From Spisula solida (lineage: Eukaryota > Mollusca > Bivalvia > Venerida > Mactridae), in assembly GCA_947247005.1 (NCBI GenBank), contig OX365949.1, forward strand, positions 17,363,130 through 17,427,129: a stretch of 64,000 nt of DNA, in the 5' to 3' direction. Below are positions 1 through 12,188 of this stretch, one piece after another (within the stretch, counting starts at the first letter, position 1; each line of letters opens with the position of its first letter). A program made the translations under genes and the position numbers. The notes below the pieces were generated by a model. It was not told where the DNA came from and ran no database searches. It was given only the letters and a program-made list of their open reading frames with translations.

Positions 1-540
1 GTATGTCGCAGCTCTTAGCTCGTAGGTCACAGCTCTTAGCTCGTAGATGTGCACTGGTTGGTCACAGCTCTTAGGTCGTTGGTCGCAGCTCTTAGGTCGT
101 TAGTCGCAGCTCTTAGCTCGTAAGTTGCAGCTCTTATGTCGTTAGTCGCAGCTCTTAGCTCGTAAGTCGCCGCTCTTAGCTCGTAGGTCGCAGCTCTTAG
201 GTCGTAGATGTGTAGTCGTTGGTCGCAGCTCTTAGGTCGTTGGTCCCAGCTCTTAGCTCGTTGGTCCCAGCTCTTAGCTCGTAGATGTGTACTGGTTGGT
301 CGCAGCTCTTACCTCTATGTCGCAGCTCTTAGCTCGTTGGTCCCAGCTCTTATCTCGTAGATGTGTACTCGTTTGTCGCAGCTCTTAGGTCGTTAGTCAC
401 AGCTCTAAGGTCCTAGGTCCCAGCTTTTAGCTCGTAGATATATACTTGTTGGTCGCAGCTCTTAGCTCGTTAGTCGCTGCTCTTTGCTTGTAGATGTGTA
501 CCCGTATTCCCAACCAGCTCTGAGTTCGTTATTGGACTTG
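1..540. repeat. 21-bp tandem repeat, left outer arm
   Basis: Units resemble GGTCGCAGCTCTTAGCTCGTA, with variants GTT/GTA and CCC/CGC, interrupted at intervals by AGATGTGTACTCGTTGG. These spacers give a loose higher-order period. The array is the reverse complement of the one at 5851-7997 and continues past the window edge. Open frames here are by-products of a 21-bp (7-codon) period. Confidence 0.9.
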
Positions 541-2984
541 ACAAAAAAACCTAAACGGTAGGTGTTCATGTAAAAACCCTAATGTCGGGGGACTAGGTGT
601 CATGTGAAAAACCTGAATGGTAGGGGACTAGCTTGCCTTGTGAAAAACCTAAATAGAATAAGATTAGGTGTCCGAAGGGAAACTTAAATGTTAGGGGACT
701 ATGTGTCCGTAGGAAAAACCTAAATGATACGATATCATGTGAAAAACCTACATGGTTTGGGACTAGGTGTCCATGTGAAAAAACAAAAATGGTAGGTGTC
801 TTGGTTGCCATGTGAAAAATCTGAATTGTAGGGTAATAGGTTGCCATGTGAATTGTAGGGGACTAGGGGCCCATAGGAAAACCCTAAAAGGTAGGGCACC
901 AGGTGTCCGTAGGAAAAACCTAAATGATAGGTTTTCATGTGAAAAACCTACAGGGTTGGGGACTAGGAGTCCATGTGAAAAACCAGAATCGTATGGGACT
1001 AGGTGACCATGAGATGACCTAAAAGGTACGGGACTAGGTGTCCATGTAGAAACCTAATGGTAGGGTATTAGGTGTCCGTTGCGAAAACCTATATGACAGG
1101 TTTTCATGTGAAAAACGTACATGGTTTGGGACTAGTTGTCCATGTGAAAACCAAAATGGTAGGGGTCTAGGTGTCCATGTGAAAAACCTAAATGGTAGGT
1201 GTCTAGGTGTCCATGTGAAAAACCTAAATGGTAGGGGACTAGGTGTCCATGTGAAAAACCTAAAAAGGTAGGGGACGAGGAGTCCGTAGCAAAAACCTAA
1301 ATGGTATGGGACAAGGTGTCAGTAGGAAAAAACCTCAATGATAGGTTTTCTTTTGAAAAACCTATATGGTTGGGACTAGGTGTCGATGTGAAAAACCTGA
1401 ATCGTATGGGACTAGGTGACCATGAGATGACCTAAAAGATACGGGACTAGGTGTCCATGTAGAAACCTAATGGTAGGGGTCTAGGTGTCCATGTGAAAAA
1501 CCTAAATGGTTAGGGACTAGGTGTCCATGTAAAAAACCTAAATGGTAAGGGACTAAGTGTTCATGTGAAAAACCTAAATGGTAGGGGACTAGGTGTCCAT
1601 GTGAAACACCTAAAAGGTAGGGGACTAGGAGTCCGTAGGAAAAACCTAAACGGTATGGGACTAGGAATTAGTAGGAAAAAACCTAAATGATAGGTTTTCT
1701 TTTGAGTTGATGTGAAAAACCTGAATGGAATGGGACTAGGTGACCATGAGATGACCTAAAAGGTAGGGGATAAGGTGTCCGTAGCAAAAACCTAAATGAT
1801 AGGTTGTCATGTGAAAAACCTACATGCTTGGGGACTAGGTGTCCAAGTGAAAAACCAAAATGGTAGGTGTCTAGGTGTCCATGTGAAAAACCTAAATGGT
1901 AGGGGACCAGGTGTCCATGTGAAAACCCTAAATGGTATGGGACAAGGTGTCAGTAGGAAAAAACCTCAATGATAGGTTTTCTTTTGAAAAACCTACATGG
2001 TTGGGACTAGGTGTCGATGTGAAAAACCTGAATCGTATGGAACTAGGTGACCATGAGATGACCTAAAAGGTACGGGACTAGGTGTCCATGTAGAAACCTA
2101 ATGGTAGGGTATTAGGTGTCCGTTGCGAAAACCTATATGACAGGTTTTCATGTGAAAAACGTACATGGTTTGGGACTAGTTGTCCATGTGAAAACCAAAA
2201 TGGTAGGGGTCTAGGTGTCCATGTGAAAAACCTAAATGGTAGGTGTCTAGGTGTCCATGTGAAAAACCTAAAAAGGTAGGGGACGAGGAGTCCGTAGGAA
2301 AAACCTAAATGGTATGGGACAAGGTGTCAGTAGGAAAAACCTCAATGATAGGTTTTCTTTTGAAAAACCTACATTGTTGGGACTAGGTGTCGATGTGAAA
2401 AACCTGAATCGTATGGGACTAGGTGACCATGAGATGACATAAAAGGTACGGGACTAGGTGTCCATGTAGAAACCTAATGGTAGGGGTCTAGGTGTCCATG
2501 TGAAAAACCTAAATGGTTAGGGACTAGGTGTCCATGTAAAAAACCTAAATGGTAAGGGACTAAGTGTTCATGTGAAAAACCTAAATGGTAGGGGACTAGG
2601 TGTCCATGTGAAACACCTAAAAGGTAGGGGACTAGGAGTCCGTAGGAAAAACCTAAACGGTATGGGACTAGGAATTAGTAGGAAAAACCTAAATGATAGG
2701 TTTTCTTTAGTGTTGATGTGAAAAACCTGAATGGTATGGGACTAGGTGACCATGAGATGACCTAAAAGGTAGGGGATTAGGTGTCCATAGCAAAAAACCT
2801 AATGGTAGGGGATAAGGTGTCCGTTGCAAAAACCTAAATGATTGGTGTTGATGTGAAAAACCTACATGCTTGGGGACTAGGTGTCCAAGTGAAAAACCAA
2901 AATGGTAGGGGTCTAGGTGTCAATGTGAAAAATCTGAATTGTAGTGGAATAGGTTGCCATGGGAAAAACCTAAAGGGTAGGGGA
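541..2984. repeat. 36-bp tandem repeat, left inner arm
   Basis: Units follow the pattern GGTAGGGGACTAGGTGTCCA then TGTGAAAAACCTAAAT, about 36 bp. Variants change the middle (TCCGTAGG, TCCATGTG, ACCATGAG). Blocks of variants recur about 1.0 kb apart: the run starting GAGATGACC near 1011 recurs near 2055, and the CCTCAATGATAGG block near 1333 recurs near 2340. That is a higher-order period of roughly 28-29 units. The 12-codon period keeps several frames open, which explains spurious ORFs with a GLGVHVKNLN motif. Confidence 0.9.
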
Positions 2985-5850
2985 CACCTAGACTCCTACC
3001 ATTTTGGTTTTTCACTTGAACACCTAGTCCCCAAGCATGTAGGTTTTCCACATGAAAACTATCATTTAGGTTTTTGCAACGGATACCTCATACCATTCAG
3101 GTTTTTCGCATCGACACCTGGTCCCCAACCATTTAGGTTTTTCACATGGACAACTAGACCCTACCATTTTGGTTTTTCACATGGACACCTAGTCCCTAAC
3201 CATATAGGTCTTTCACATCAAAACCAATCATTTAGGTTTTTGCAACGGACACCTTATCCCCTACCATTAGGTTTTTTGCTATGGACACCTAGTCCCCTAC
3301 ATTTTAGGTCATCTCATGACAACCTAGTCCCACACAATTCAGGTTTTTCACATCGACACCTAGTCCCCAACAATGTAGGTTTTTCAAAAGAAAACCTATC
3401 ATTTAGGTTTTTCCTACTGACACCAAGTCCTATAGCATTTAGGTTTTTCTTACGGACACCTTGTCCCATACCATTTAGGTTTTTCACATGGACACCTAGA
3501 CACCTACCATTTTGGTTTTTCACTTGGAAACCTAGTCCCTAACCATGTAGGTTTTTCACAACAAACCTACCATTTAGGTCTTTGCAACGGACACCTTATC
3601 CCCTACCATTAGGTTTTTTGCTATGGACACCTAGTCCCCAACAATGTAGGTTTTTCAAAAGAAAACCTATCATTTAGGTTTTTCCTACTGACACCAAGTC
3701 CTATAGCATTTAGGTTTTTCTTACGGACTCCTAGTCCTCTACCTTTAAGGTTTTTCACATGGACACCTAGTCCCCGACCATTTAGCTTTTTCACATGGTC
3801 ACCTAGACCCCTACTATTTTGGTTTTTCACATGATCACCTAGTCCCCAAGCATGTAGGTTTTTCACATTAAAACTATCATTTAGGTTTTTGCAACGGACA
3901 CCTCATACCATTCAGGTTTTTCACATCGACACCTAGTCCCCAACCATGTAGGTTTTTCACATGGACACCTAGACCCCTACCGCTTTGGTTTTTCACATGG
4001 AAACCTAGTCCCTAACCATGTAGGTTTTTCACAACAAACCTACCATTTAGGTCTTTGCAACGGACACCTTATCCCCTACCATTAGGTTTTTTGCTATGGA
4101 CACCTAGTCCCCTACATTTTAGGTCATCTCATGACAACCTAGTCCCACACCATTCAGGTTTTTCACATCGACACCTAGTCCCCAACAATGTAGGTTTTTC
4201 AAAAGAAAACCTATCATTTAGGTTTTTCCTACTGACACCAAGTCCTATAGCATTTAGGTTTTTCTTACGGACTCCTAGTCCTCTACCTTTTAGGTTTTTC
4301 ACATGGACACCTAGTCCCCGACCATTTAGCTTTTTCACATGGACATCTAGACCCCTACTATTTTGGTTTTTCACATGATCACCTAGTCCCCAAGCATGTA
4401 GGTTTTTCACATTAAAACTATCATTTAGGTTTTTGCAACGGACACCTCATACCATTCAGGTTTTTCACATCGACACCTAGTCCCCAACCATGTAGGTTTT
4501 TCACATGGACACCTAGTCCCTAACCATGTAGGTTTTTCACAACAAACCTACCATTTAGGTCTTTGCAACGGACACCTTATACCCTACCATTAGGTTTTTC
4601 CTATGTACACCTAGTCCCCAACCTTTAGGTCATCTCATGGCAACCTAATCCCATACCATTCAGGTTTTTCACATCGACACCTAGTCCCCAACAATGTAGG
4701 TTTTTCAAAAGAAAACCTATCATTTAGTGGTTTTCCTACTGATATCTTGTCCCATACCATTTAGGTTTTCCTACGGACTACTAGTCCCCTACCTTTTAGG
4801 TTTTTCACATGGACGCCTAATCCTCTACCATTTAGGTTTTTCACATGGACACCAAGACCCCTACTGTTTTGGTTTTTCACATCGTCACCTAGTCCCCAAC
4901 CATGTAGGTTTTTCACATGAAAACCTATCATTTAGGTTTTTACAACGGACACCTAATCCCCTTCCATTAGGTTTTTCCTATGTACACCTAGTCCCCTACC
5001 TTTTAGGTCATCTCATGGCAACCTAATCCCATACCATTCAGGTTTTTCACATCGACACCTAGTCCCAAACAATGTAGGTTTTTCAAAAGAAAACCTATCA
5101 TTTAGGTTTTTCCTACTGACACCTAGTCCTATAGCATTTAGGTTTTTCTTACGGACTCCTAGTCCTCTACCTTTTAGGTTTTACACATGTACACCTAGTC
5201 CCCTACCATTTAGGTTTTTCACATGGACACCTAGACCCCTACCATTTTGGTTGTTCACATGGTCACCTAGTCCTCAACCATGTAGGTTTTTGCAACGGAC
5301 ACCTTATCCCCTACCATTAGGTTTTTCCTATGGACACCTAGTCCCCTACCTTTTAGGTCATCTCATGGTCACCTAGTCCCATACGATTCAGGTTTTCACA
5401 TCGACACCTAGTCCCCAACCATGTAGGTTTTTCAAAAGAAAACCTATCATTTAAGTTTTTCCTACTGACACCTAGTCCCTTATCATTTAGGTTATTCATA
5501 CGATCTCCTAGTCCCCTACCTTTTAGGTTTTTCACATGGACACCTAGTCCGCTACCACTTAGGTTTTTCACATGATCACCAAGACCACTACCATTTTGTT
5601 TTTTTTTTCACATGGACACCTAGTCCCAAACCATGTAGGTTTTTCACCTGATATCGTATCATTTAGGTTTTTCCTACGGACACATAGTCCCCTTCCATTT
5701 AAGTTTCCCTTCGGACACCTAATCCCCTTCTATTTAGGGTTTTCACAAGGCAAGCTAGTTCCCTACCATTCAGGGTTTTCACATGTACACCTAGTCCCCC
5801 GACATTAGGGTTTTTCACATGATCACCTACTGTTTAGGTTTTCTTTTGTC
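2985..5850. repeat. 36-bp tandem repeat, right inner arm (inverted)
   Basis: Same 36-bp family as 541-2984 in reverse complement (CACCTAGTCCCC, CATTTAGGTTTTTCACATGG). The switch is abrupt at about 2984-2990, where GGGTAGGGGAC is followed directly by ACCTAGACTCCTACC. A variant block containing CACAACAAACCTACC recurs near 3559, 4031 and 4540, a shorter higher-order period of about 470-510 bp than in the left arm. The arms therefore diverged by internal unit gain and loss after the inversion. Confidence 0.9.
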
Positions 5851-7997
5851 AAGTCCAATAACGAACTCAGAGCTGGTTGGGAATACGGGTACACATCTAC
5901 GACCTAAGAGCTGTGACTAACGACCTAAAAGCAACAACCAACGAGTACACATCTACGAGCTAAGAGTTGGGACCAACGACCTAAGAGCTGTGACTAACGA
6001 CCTAAGAGCTGCAATCAACGAGTACACATCTACGAGCTAAGAGCTGCGACCACGACCTTAGAGCTGCGACCAACGAGTACACATCTACGAGCTAAGAGCT
6101 GCGACCTACGAGCTAAGAGCTGCGACCAACGAGCTAAGAGCTGCGACCTACGAGCTAAGAGCTGCGACCTACGAGCTAAGAGCTGGGACCAACGACCTAA
6201 GACCTGCGACCAACGAGTACACATCTACGAGCTAAGAGCTGCGACCTACGAGCTAAGACCTGCGACCTACGAGCTAAGAGCTGCGACCTACGAGCTAAGA
6301 GCTGGGACCAACGACCTAAGACATGAGACCAACGAGTACACATCTACGAGCTAAGAGCTGCGACCTACGAGCTAAGAGCTGCGACTAACGAACTAAGAGC
6401 TGCGACCTACGAGCTAAGAGCTGCAACTAACGAGCTAAGAGCTGCGACTAACGATCTAAGAGCTGCTACCTACGAGCTAAGAGCTGCGACCAACGACCTA
6501 AGAGCTGGGACCAACGACCTAAGAACTGCGACCAACGAGTACACATCTACGAGCTAAGAGCTACGACTAACGAGCTAAGAGCTGAGACTAACGATCTAAG
6601 AGCTGCGACCTACGAGCTAAGAGCTGCGACCAACGACCTAAGAGCTGCGACTAACGACCTAAGAGCTGCGACCAACCAACGAGTACACATCTACGAGCTA
6701 AGAGCTGCGACCTACGAGCTGAGAGCTGCGACCTAAGAGCTAAGAGCTGCGACCTACGAGCTAAGAGCTGCGACCTACGAGCTAAGAGCTGCGACCTACG
6801 AGCTAAGAGCTGCGACCTACGAGCTAAGAGCTGCGACTAACGACCTAAGAGCTGCGACCAACCAACGAGTACACATCTACGAGCTAAGACCTGCGACCTA
6901 CGAGCTGAGAGCTGCGACATAAGAGCTAAGAGCTGCGACCTACGAGCTAAGAGCTGCGACCTACGAGCTAAGAGCTGCGACCTACGACCTAAGACCTGCG
7001 ACCAACGAGTTCACATCTACGAGCTAAGAGCTACGACTAACGAGCTAAGAGCTGCGACTAACGATCTAAGAGCTGCGACCTACGAGCTAAGAGCTTCGAC
7101 CAACGACATAAAAGCTGCGACCAACGACCTAAGAGCTGCGACCAGCCAACGAGTACACATCTACGAGCTAAGAGCTGCGACCTACGAGCTGCGAGCTGCG
7201 ACCTAAGAGCTAAGAGCTGCGACCTACGAGCTAAGAGCTGCGACCAACGACCTAAGAGCTGCGACTAACGACCTAAGAGCTGCGACCAACGAGGACACAT
7301 CTACGAGCTAAGAACTTCGACCTACGAGCTAAGAGCTGCGACCTACGAGCTAAGAGCTGGGACCAACGACCTTAGACCTGCGACCAACGAGTACACATCT
7401 ACGAGCTCAGAGCTGCGACCTACGAGATAAGAGCTGCGACTAACGATCTAAGAGCTGCGACCTACGAGCTAAGAGCTGCGACCAACGACCTAAGAGCTGG
7501 GACCAACGACCTAAGAATTGCGACCAACGAGTACACATCTACGAGCTAAGAGCTGCGAACAACGAGCTAAGAGCTGCGACCTACGAGCTAAGAGCTGCGA
7601 CCTACGAGCTAAGAGCTGCGACCTACGAGCTAAGAGCTTGGACCAACGACCTAAGACCTGCGACCAACGAGTTCACATCTACGAGCTAAGAGCTGCGACC
7701 TACGAGCTAAGAGCTACGACTAACGATCTAAGAGCTGCGACCAACGAGCTAAGAGCTGCGACCTACGAGCTAAGAGCTGGGACCAACGACCTAAGACCTG
7801 CGACCAACGAGTACACATCTACGAGCTAAGAGCTGCGACCTACGAGCTAAGAGCTGCGACCTACGATCTGCGACCTGCGACCAACGACCTAAGACCTGCG
7901 ACCAACGAGTACACATATACGAGCTAAGAGCTGCGACCTACGAGCTAAGAGCTGCGACTAACGATCTAAGAGCTGCGACCAACGAGCTAAGAGCTGT
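5851..7997. repeat. 21-bp tandem repeat, right outer arm (inverted)
   Basis: Units of GCGACCTACGAGCTAAGAGCT repeat about 100 times, with the spacer CAACGAGTACACATCTACGAG every few units. The array ends sharply at GAGCTAAGAGCTG before unique sequence TTTATTCATTTC at 7998. A 103-codon open frame at 7518-7829 is a by-product of the 7-codon period and shows no sign of being a gene. Confidence 0.9.
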
Positions 7998-8130
7998 TTA
8001 TTCATTTCAAATAAAAATGAGTAAACATCTGACTGTCGATGTACGACCAAAGCGCCAACTTCACAGACCTACGAGAATTAAGTAAGTACGCGTTAACGTA
8101 GCACTAAAATACATGTACACTTTAAAGACG

Positions 8131-8622
8131 TTGACAATTTTCACTGTATCCCTGACAATGTTCACTATACCCTGTCAATGTTCCCTATACCCTGATGATG
8201 TTCACTGTATCCCTGACAATGTTCACTATACCCTGACAATGTTCCCTGTATAATGACAGTGTTCCCTGTACCCCTGACAATGTTCACTGTATTCCTGACA
8301 ATGTTACCTGTATAATGACTGTGTTCCCTGTATCCTGACAATGTTCACTGTATCCCGGAAATGAATGTTCACTGTATCCCTGACAGAGTTAACTGTTTCC
8401 CTGACAATGTTCTCTGTACCCTGACAGTGTTCCCTGCACCCTGACAATGTTCACTGTATCCCTGACAACGTTCACTGTATCCATGACAGTGTTAACTGTT
8501 TCCCTGACAGTGTTCCCTGTATCCTGACAGTGTTCACTGTATCCCTGACAATATTCACTGTATCCCTGACGATGTTTACTATTTCTCTGACAGAGGTCAC
8601 TATACCCTGACAATATTCGCCG
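8131..8622. repeat. 21-bp minisatellite, CCCTGACAATGTTCACTGTA type
   Basis: About 23 degenerate copies of a 21-bp unit CCCTGACAATGTTCACTGTAT with variants ACAGTGTTCCC and CAATGTTCCCTGTATAATGA. It is unrelated in sequence to the adjacent 21-bp array. The 99-codon minus-strand frame at 8389-8688 (GYSEHCQ repeats) is a by-product of the 7-codon period. Confidence 0.85.
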
Positions 8623-8729
8623 TTCTTCGTTCAGTATATAGAATCTTTGAATCAATACAATGCAAACAGGAGCGATATTTACAGGCAATTATTGTTTGAA
8701 AAGAAAAAATACTATAAATATTGTTGTCG

Positions 8730-11376
8730 TTAACACAAATCAATGTATAACAGATCAGTTGTGCGATCTCTGAATAGAATGAAGCGCAAGTCCCCTAGGG
8801 AATTCTGGAGATAATTTGAAACACCACCTTTAAACCCTAACGGAGAAGGTATATCCAATCGCGAGTTTTACGACCATTTTAAAGACCTAAGTTCAAACAA
8901 TAACGATGTTACCGATGAGGAAATACGCGACTTAATAATTTGATAATACTATAAACAATAGCACGTTCGAAGAACTCGATCAACCGATTTCGACAGAGGA
9001 AATTATATCGGCTACGAAAAGGCTGGGTACGAATAAAGCATGTTCGCTTGATAATATAATATACGAATATTTTAAAGAAAGCATCGGCGTTACCGCGCGC
9101 GCATTATAACTTCTTTTTAACTACATATTAAACTCTCGTAGTTTTTCACGTTGTTGGTCGACAGGTTTAATAATACCATTGTACAAAAAAGGCGACCCGT
9201 CCGACCCTAACAATTATCGGGGTATTACGCTTGTAAGTTGTTTTGCCAAGCTTTTCATTGTAATATTGAACACAAGGCTTCAAAAATGGGCGCATGAAAA
9301 CAGTGTTTTGACAGACGCTCAAATTGGTTTTAAGTCTGATTGCAGCACAGTTGATGCTATTTTTATCCTAAACTCATTAATTGAAAAACAATTCAAAGAA
9401 AAAAAGAAATTATTTTGTTGTTGTATTGACTTTCAAAAAGCATATGACATGACCGATAGACTTAGTCTATGGTTTAAACTTATAAAAACAGGAGTTGACG
9501 GTAAATTATTTGCTGTTATAAGGTCTATGTATGATGAAGTGAAGTTGTGCGTGAAACATATGAATACTTTGTCTGACTTTTTTCAATCTAATCTAGGACT
9601 ATATCAAGGGGAGATATCATCACCTATCTTGTTTTCATTATTTTTAAATGATATCGAAATTCAATTACAAAACAATGCAGGGTCGTGTATAACAATTGAC
9701 CAATTAAATATTTACATATTACTGTTTGCAAATGATGCTGTATTACTATCAGAAACTGAGGAAGGTTTACAGGATTCACTTAACGAACTTTATACCTATT
9801 GTACTAAATGGAAACTGACTGTCAATGTAAACAAAACTAAAATCCTTATTTTTCAAAAAGGGGCTCGGGTAAATAGAAATTACGAATGGGTGTTTAATGG
9901 TAATAACATAGATATTGTGAACAGTTTTAACTATTTGGGTGTTGTACTATCAAGTGGTGGTTCTTTTATGCATTCTACAAAAACACTTGTATGTAAAGCC
10001 CTACGTGCAATGGGTTGTTTGTTTAGAATTACGAAAAATATGGAAGTTCCTTGCAATGTAATGTTTGATTTGTTTGATTCTTATGTTGCATCTATTTTAA
10101 ATTACGGATGCGAAATTTGGGTTTTTTCGAAATCTGAGAATATTGAACGAATTCATCGTAAATTTATAAAATGGTTATTAAATTTGAAACCTTCTACAAA
10201 CTCGTTCGCACTATATTCAGAAGTTGGTCGCTTCCCATTATATATTTGCCGATATCAGCGTATTGTTAAATATTTTATCGATATTTTTACTAAGAAATCT
10301 GACAATTGTATACTAAAAACTATAACCCTGGCTGAACTACAACGCGTTAATAGTAATACAGACACTTCGTCGTGGTTTTTTAAAGTGCGTAATTAATTAC
10401 AACAGACAGGCTTCGCAGATGTTTGGTTATTCCCAGAATCCGTAAATGTAAACATATTCATTCAACTGTTCAAACAAAGATTACTCGACATGTATATATC
10501 AGAATGGCAACAGGGAGTTGACACGTGTACTTCGCTTGTACTGTATAGGGAAATTAAAACGTCCTTTCATAAATCTGAATATTTGAGTGTATTGGAAAAT
10601 AGTAAATTTCAAAATATCATAGCTAAAATCCGATTATCGTCACATAAATTGTGTATTGAGACTGGTCGACATAGCCATACACCGAGACAGGACCGCATAT
10701 GTATTTTATGCAATAAGAATGATATAGAAGACGAGTACCACTTCATTTTGATTTGTCCATTGTACAGTCAACTTAGAAATATAACATTCCAAAATATTAC
10801 AGAATGCGTCCCAGTATGTACAAATTTATTCAATTACTTAACGAGTCAAAGATAACAATTCTTACAAAGTTAGCCTTATTCTGTTTAAAAGCTTTTAAGG
10901 TTAGGGAAGGTAGTTTATAGATGTTTGATGTATTTGTGTATGAATGTATTTATACATGTATATGTGTATGTAGTCTGTGTGTATGAATGTATATGAATGT
11001 GTATGTATAGATGTTTTAGGTGTATATGATATTAATAATTAATCACATTTCTATGGCAGTGTATTGAAACTTATTTTGATAAAATAATACCTCATGTTAG
11101 CATTGGCATTTAGTAATTCCTGTATTTATAGACTGTAGTAACATCAGCATTCCAACTGTCCATAATCCTGGCAAAATTCAACATTTTGATAAAAATTAGT
11201 CACGATCATGAAATTAAAATTAAAAAATTGGTTTAGACATTCCCACTTCTAATATTGTTAACTTTCCATTTAAAAATATATATTTTGTTGTTCATGTATG
11301 TACGTATATATGTTATTTTGTTATAGTGATGAGCTGTATATGCTTAAGCTAAATAAACTGTTTGTTCTGTTCTGTT
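8730..11376 (+). mobile_element. Decayed non-LTR retrotransposon (LINE), 5' truncated
   Basis: The sequence holds the linker, reverse transcriptase, thumb and C-terminal zinc-knuckle parts of a LINE ORF2, then a 3' UTR of about 520 bp with a TGTATG-rich microsatellite (10935-11010). It ends at AAATAAACTG followed by TTCTG repeats (about 11355-11376). Coding similarity starts near 8740 (residues RSLNRMKRKSPREFW), so the endonuclease and ORF1 are missing. The end matches that of the minus-strand LINE at 39573-43521, so they probably belong to the same family. Clade not assigned. Confidence 0.85.
8945..10855 (+). pseudogene. LINE ORF2 reverse transcriptase, inactivated
   Basis: In a LINE this ORF primes and copies element RNA at a nicked genomic site. 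One reading frame runs from about 8945 to 10855 with stops at about 9107 and 10394-10396. Visible RT blocks are ISTEEIISATKRLGTNKA, YKKGDPSDPNNYRGITL, CCIDFQKAYD, the QGEISSPILFSLF block and KLTVNVNKTKI. The catalytic box, normally FADD or YADD, reads FAND at 9725-9736, losing the first metal-binding aspartate. The C-terminal part (10490-10855) keeps a CxxC...HxxxxC knuckle (CILCNK...HFILICP). Together with the two stops this element is dead. Upstream, 8740-8940 is related coding sequence in a shifted frame. Confidence 0.85.
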
Positions 11377-11744
11377 CAGTATTCGTAGATTCTACATCAG
11401 AAAATATTTGAGATAATATGCGTTTATTTAACCAACAGTATGTGATATAGATAGAGAACAGATATATTAGGTTACTTTAATTAGTCGAGTGGGTAGCACG
11501 ATATTGAATACGATATTAGAATGTTCAATTCTCTTTCTGGTTTAGACCATTGTTCAACTGACGTTGTGTTGGTGAAAAGGGCACACCCAGTGCAGTATTG
11601 CAGTTATTGCACCCTTTTCAATTTATTGATTGCAGTTATTGAACTCTTTTCCCACAATAAATATGATGCTACGCTTAAGTGTAATTATGTACTCGCACAT
11701 ATATATAATCAGTGAAGTAATACCGCTATACTTTAGGCTCGTTT
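11377..11744. other. Intergenic stretch, nothing recognised
   Basis: AT-rich unique-looking DNA between the LINE tail and a dispersed repeat. A 64-codon frame at 11521-11715 has no recognisable domain. Confidence 0.5.
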
Positions 11745-12010
11745 TGTCCAGCACCCTGTGAAACCTTGGTAAAGAAGTGGCTTGAAACTGTAGTCCGAGC
11801 GCATACAGGTTTTACAGGGTGTTGTAACAAACGGCAAGGTGCTGAAAAAGATCTTAATGTGTTTCATGGAAAGCAAACGATTTTCCCCTTAGCGTGGCGT
11901 ATATTTCATGGAAATGGATGAAGAAATAAATTACTTACGGCTATGTTTTTGTTTTCGAAGTGAAGCAAATTTTGTCTTGGACCTATAGCCTAAAATCACT
12001 TGGTAATGCC
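11745..12010 (+). repeat. Dispersed repeat family R1, copy 1
   Basis: Shares ordered blocks with 29165-29345 and 39180-39460: CCAGCACC, TTTCATGGAAAGC, TGGCGTAT-TTTCAT, AGAAATAAA, TTTTCGTTTTC and TTGTCTTGGA. This copy also has an inner inverted pair, AGCACCCTGTGAAACC and GGTTTTACAGGGTGTT. No coding capacity, so probably a short non-autonomous element. Confidence 0.65.
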
Positions 12011-12188
12011 ACACTGATATTAGGAAACCTTGTAATAATGCTGATCTTTAAATTATTGACCAAGTAGACTAGAGTAGATTTCCAAGAAGTAATCTTATAA
12101 ATGCACACTTGAATAAAGAGAGTTATTGCAGAACACAAAAGCTCGCACAATAAAGATATTATTATGAGTATTATTTAAGAACACTTAC

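Larger units (their letters stand above)
1..7997. repeat. Giant imperfect palindrome built from two tandem-repeat families
   Basis: Two tandem arrays occur in one order and then again in reverse complement. The left side runs 21-bp family then 36-bp family; the right side runs 36-bp then 21-bp. The junction between the families (about 495-600) recurs in reverse complement at about 5790-5895, including the non-repetitive words CAACCAGCTCTGAGTTCG and TTATTGGACTTGAC, so the mirror is not just shared unit sequence. Orientation switches near 2985. The arms differ in length (about 2.45 and 2.87 kb for the inner family). The left outer arm is cut by the window start. This could be a foldback-type element with repetitive arms, an inverted satellite duplication, or an assembly artefact of a satellite block. 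Confidence 0.85.

Noticed and set aside
2838..3542. 234-residue open frame across the palindrome centre
   Set aside because: The 36-bp unit is 12 codons long and lacks stops in some frames; the frame simply follows the satellite in both orientations.
7518..7829. 103-residue frame with LRAKSCD repeats
   Set aside because: By-product of the 21-bp tandem repeat; no start context and no non-repeat sequence.
1..7997. CRISPR array or other spacer-repeat system
   Set aside because: Units are contiguous degenerate tandem repeats without unique spacers, in clearly eukaryotic DNA with introns.
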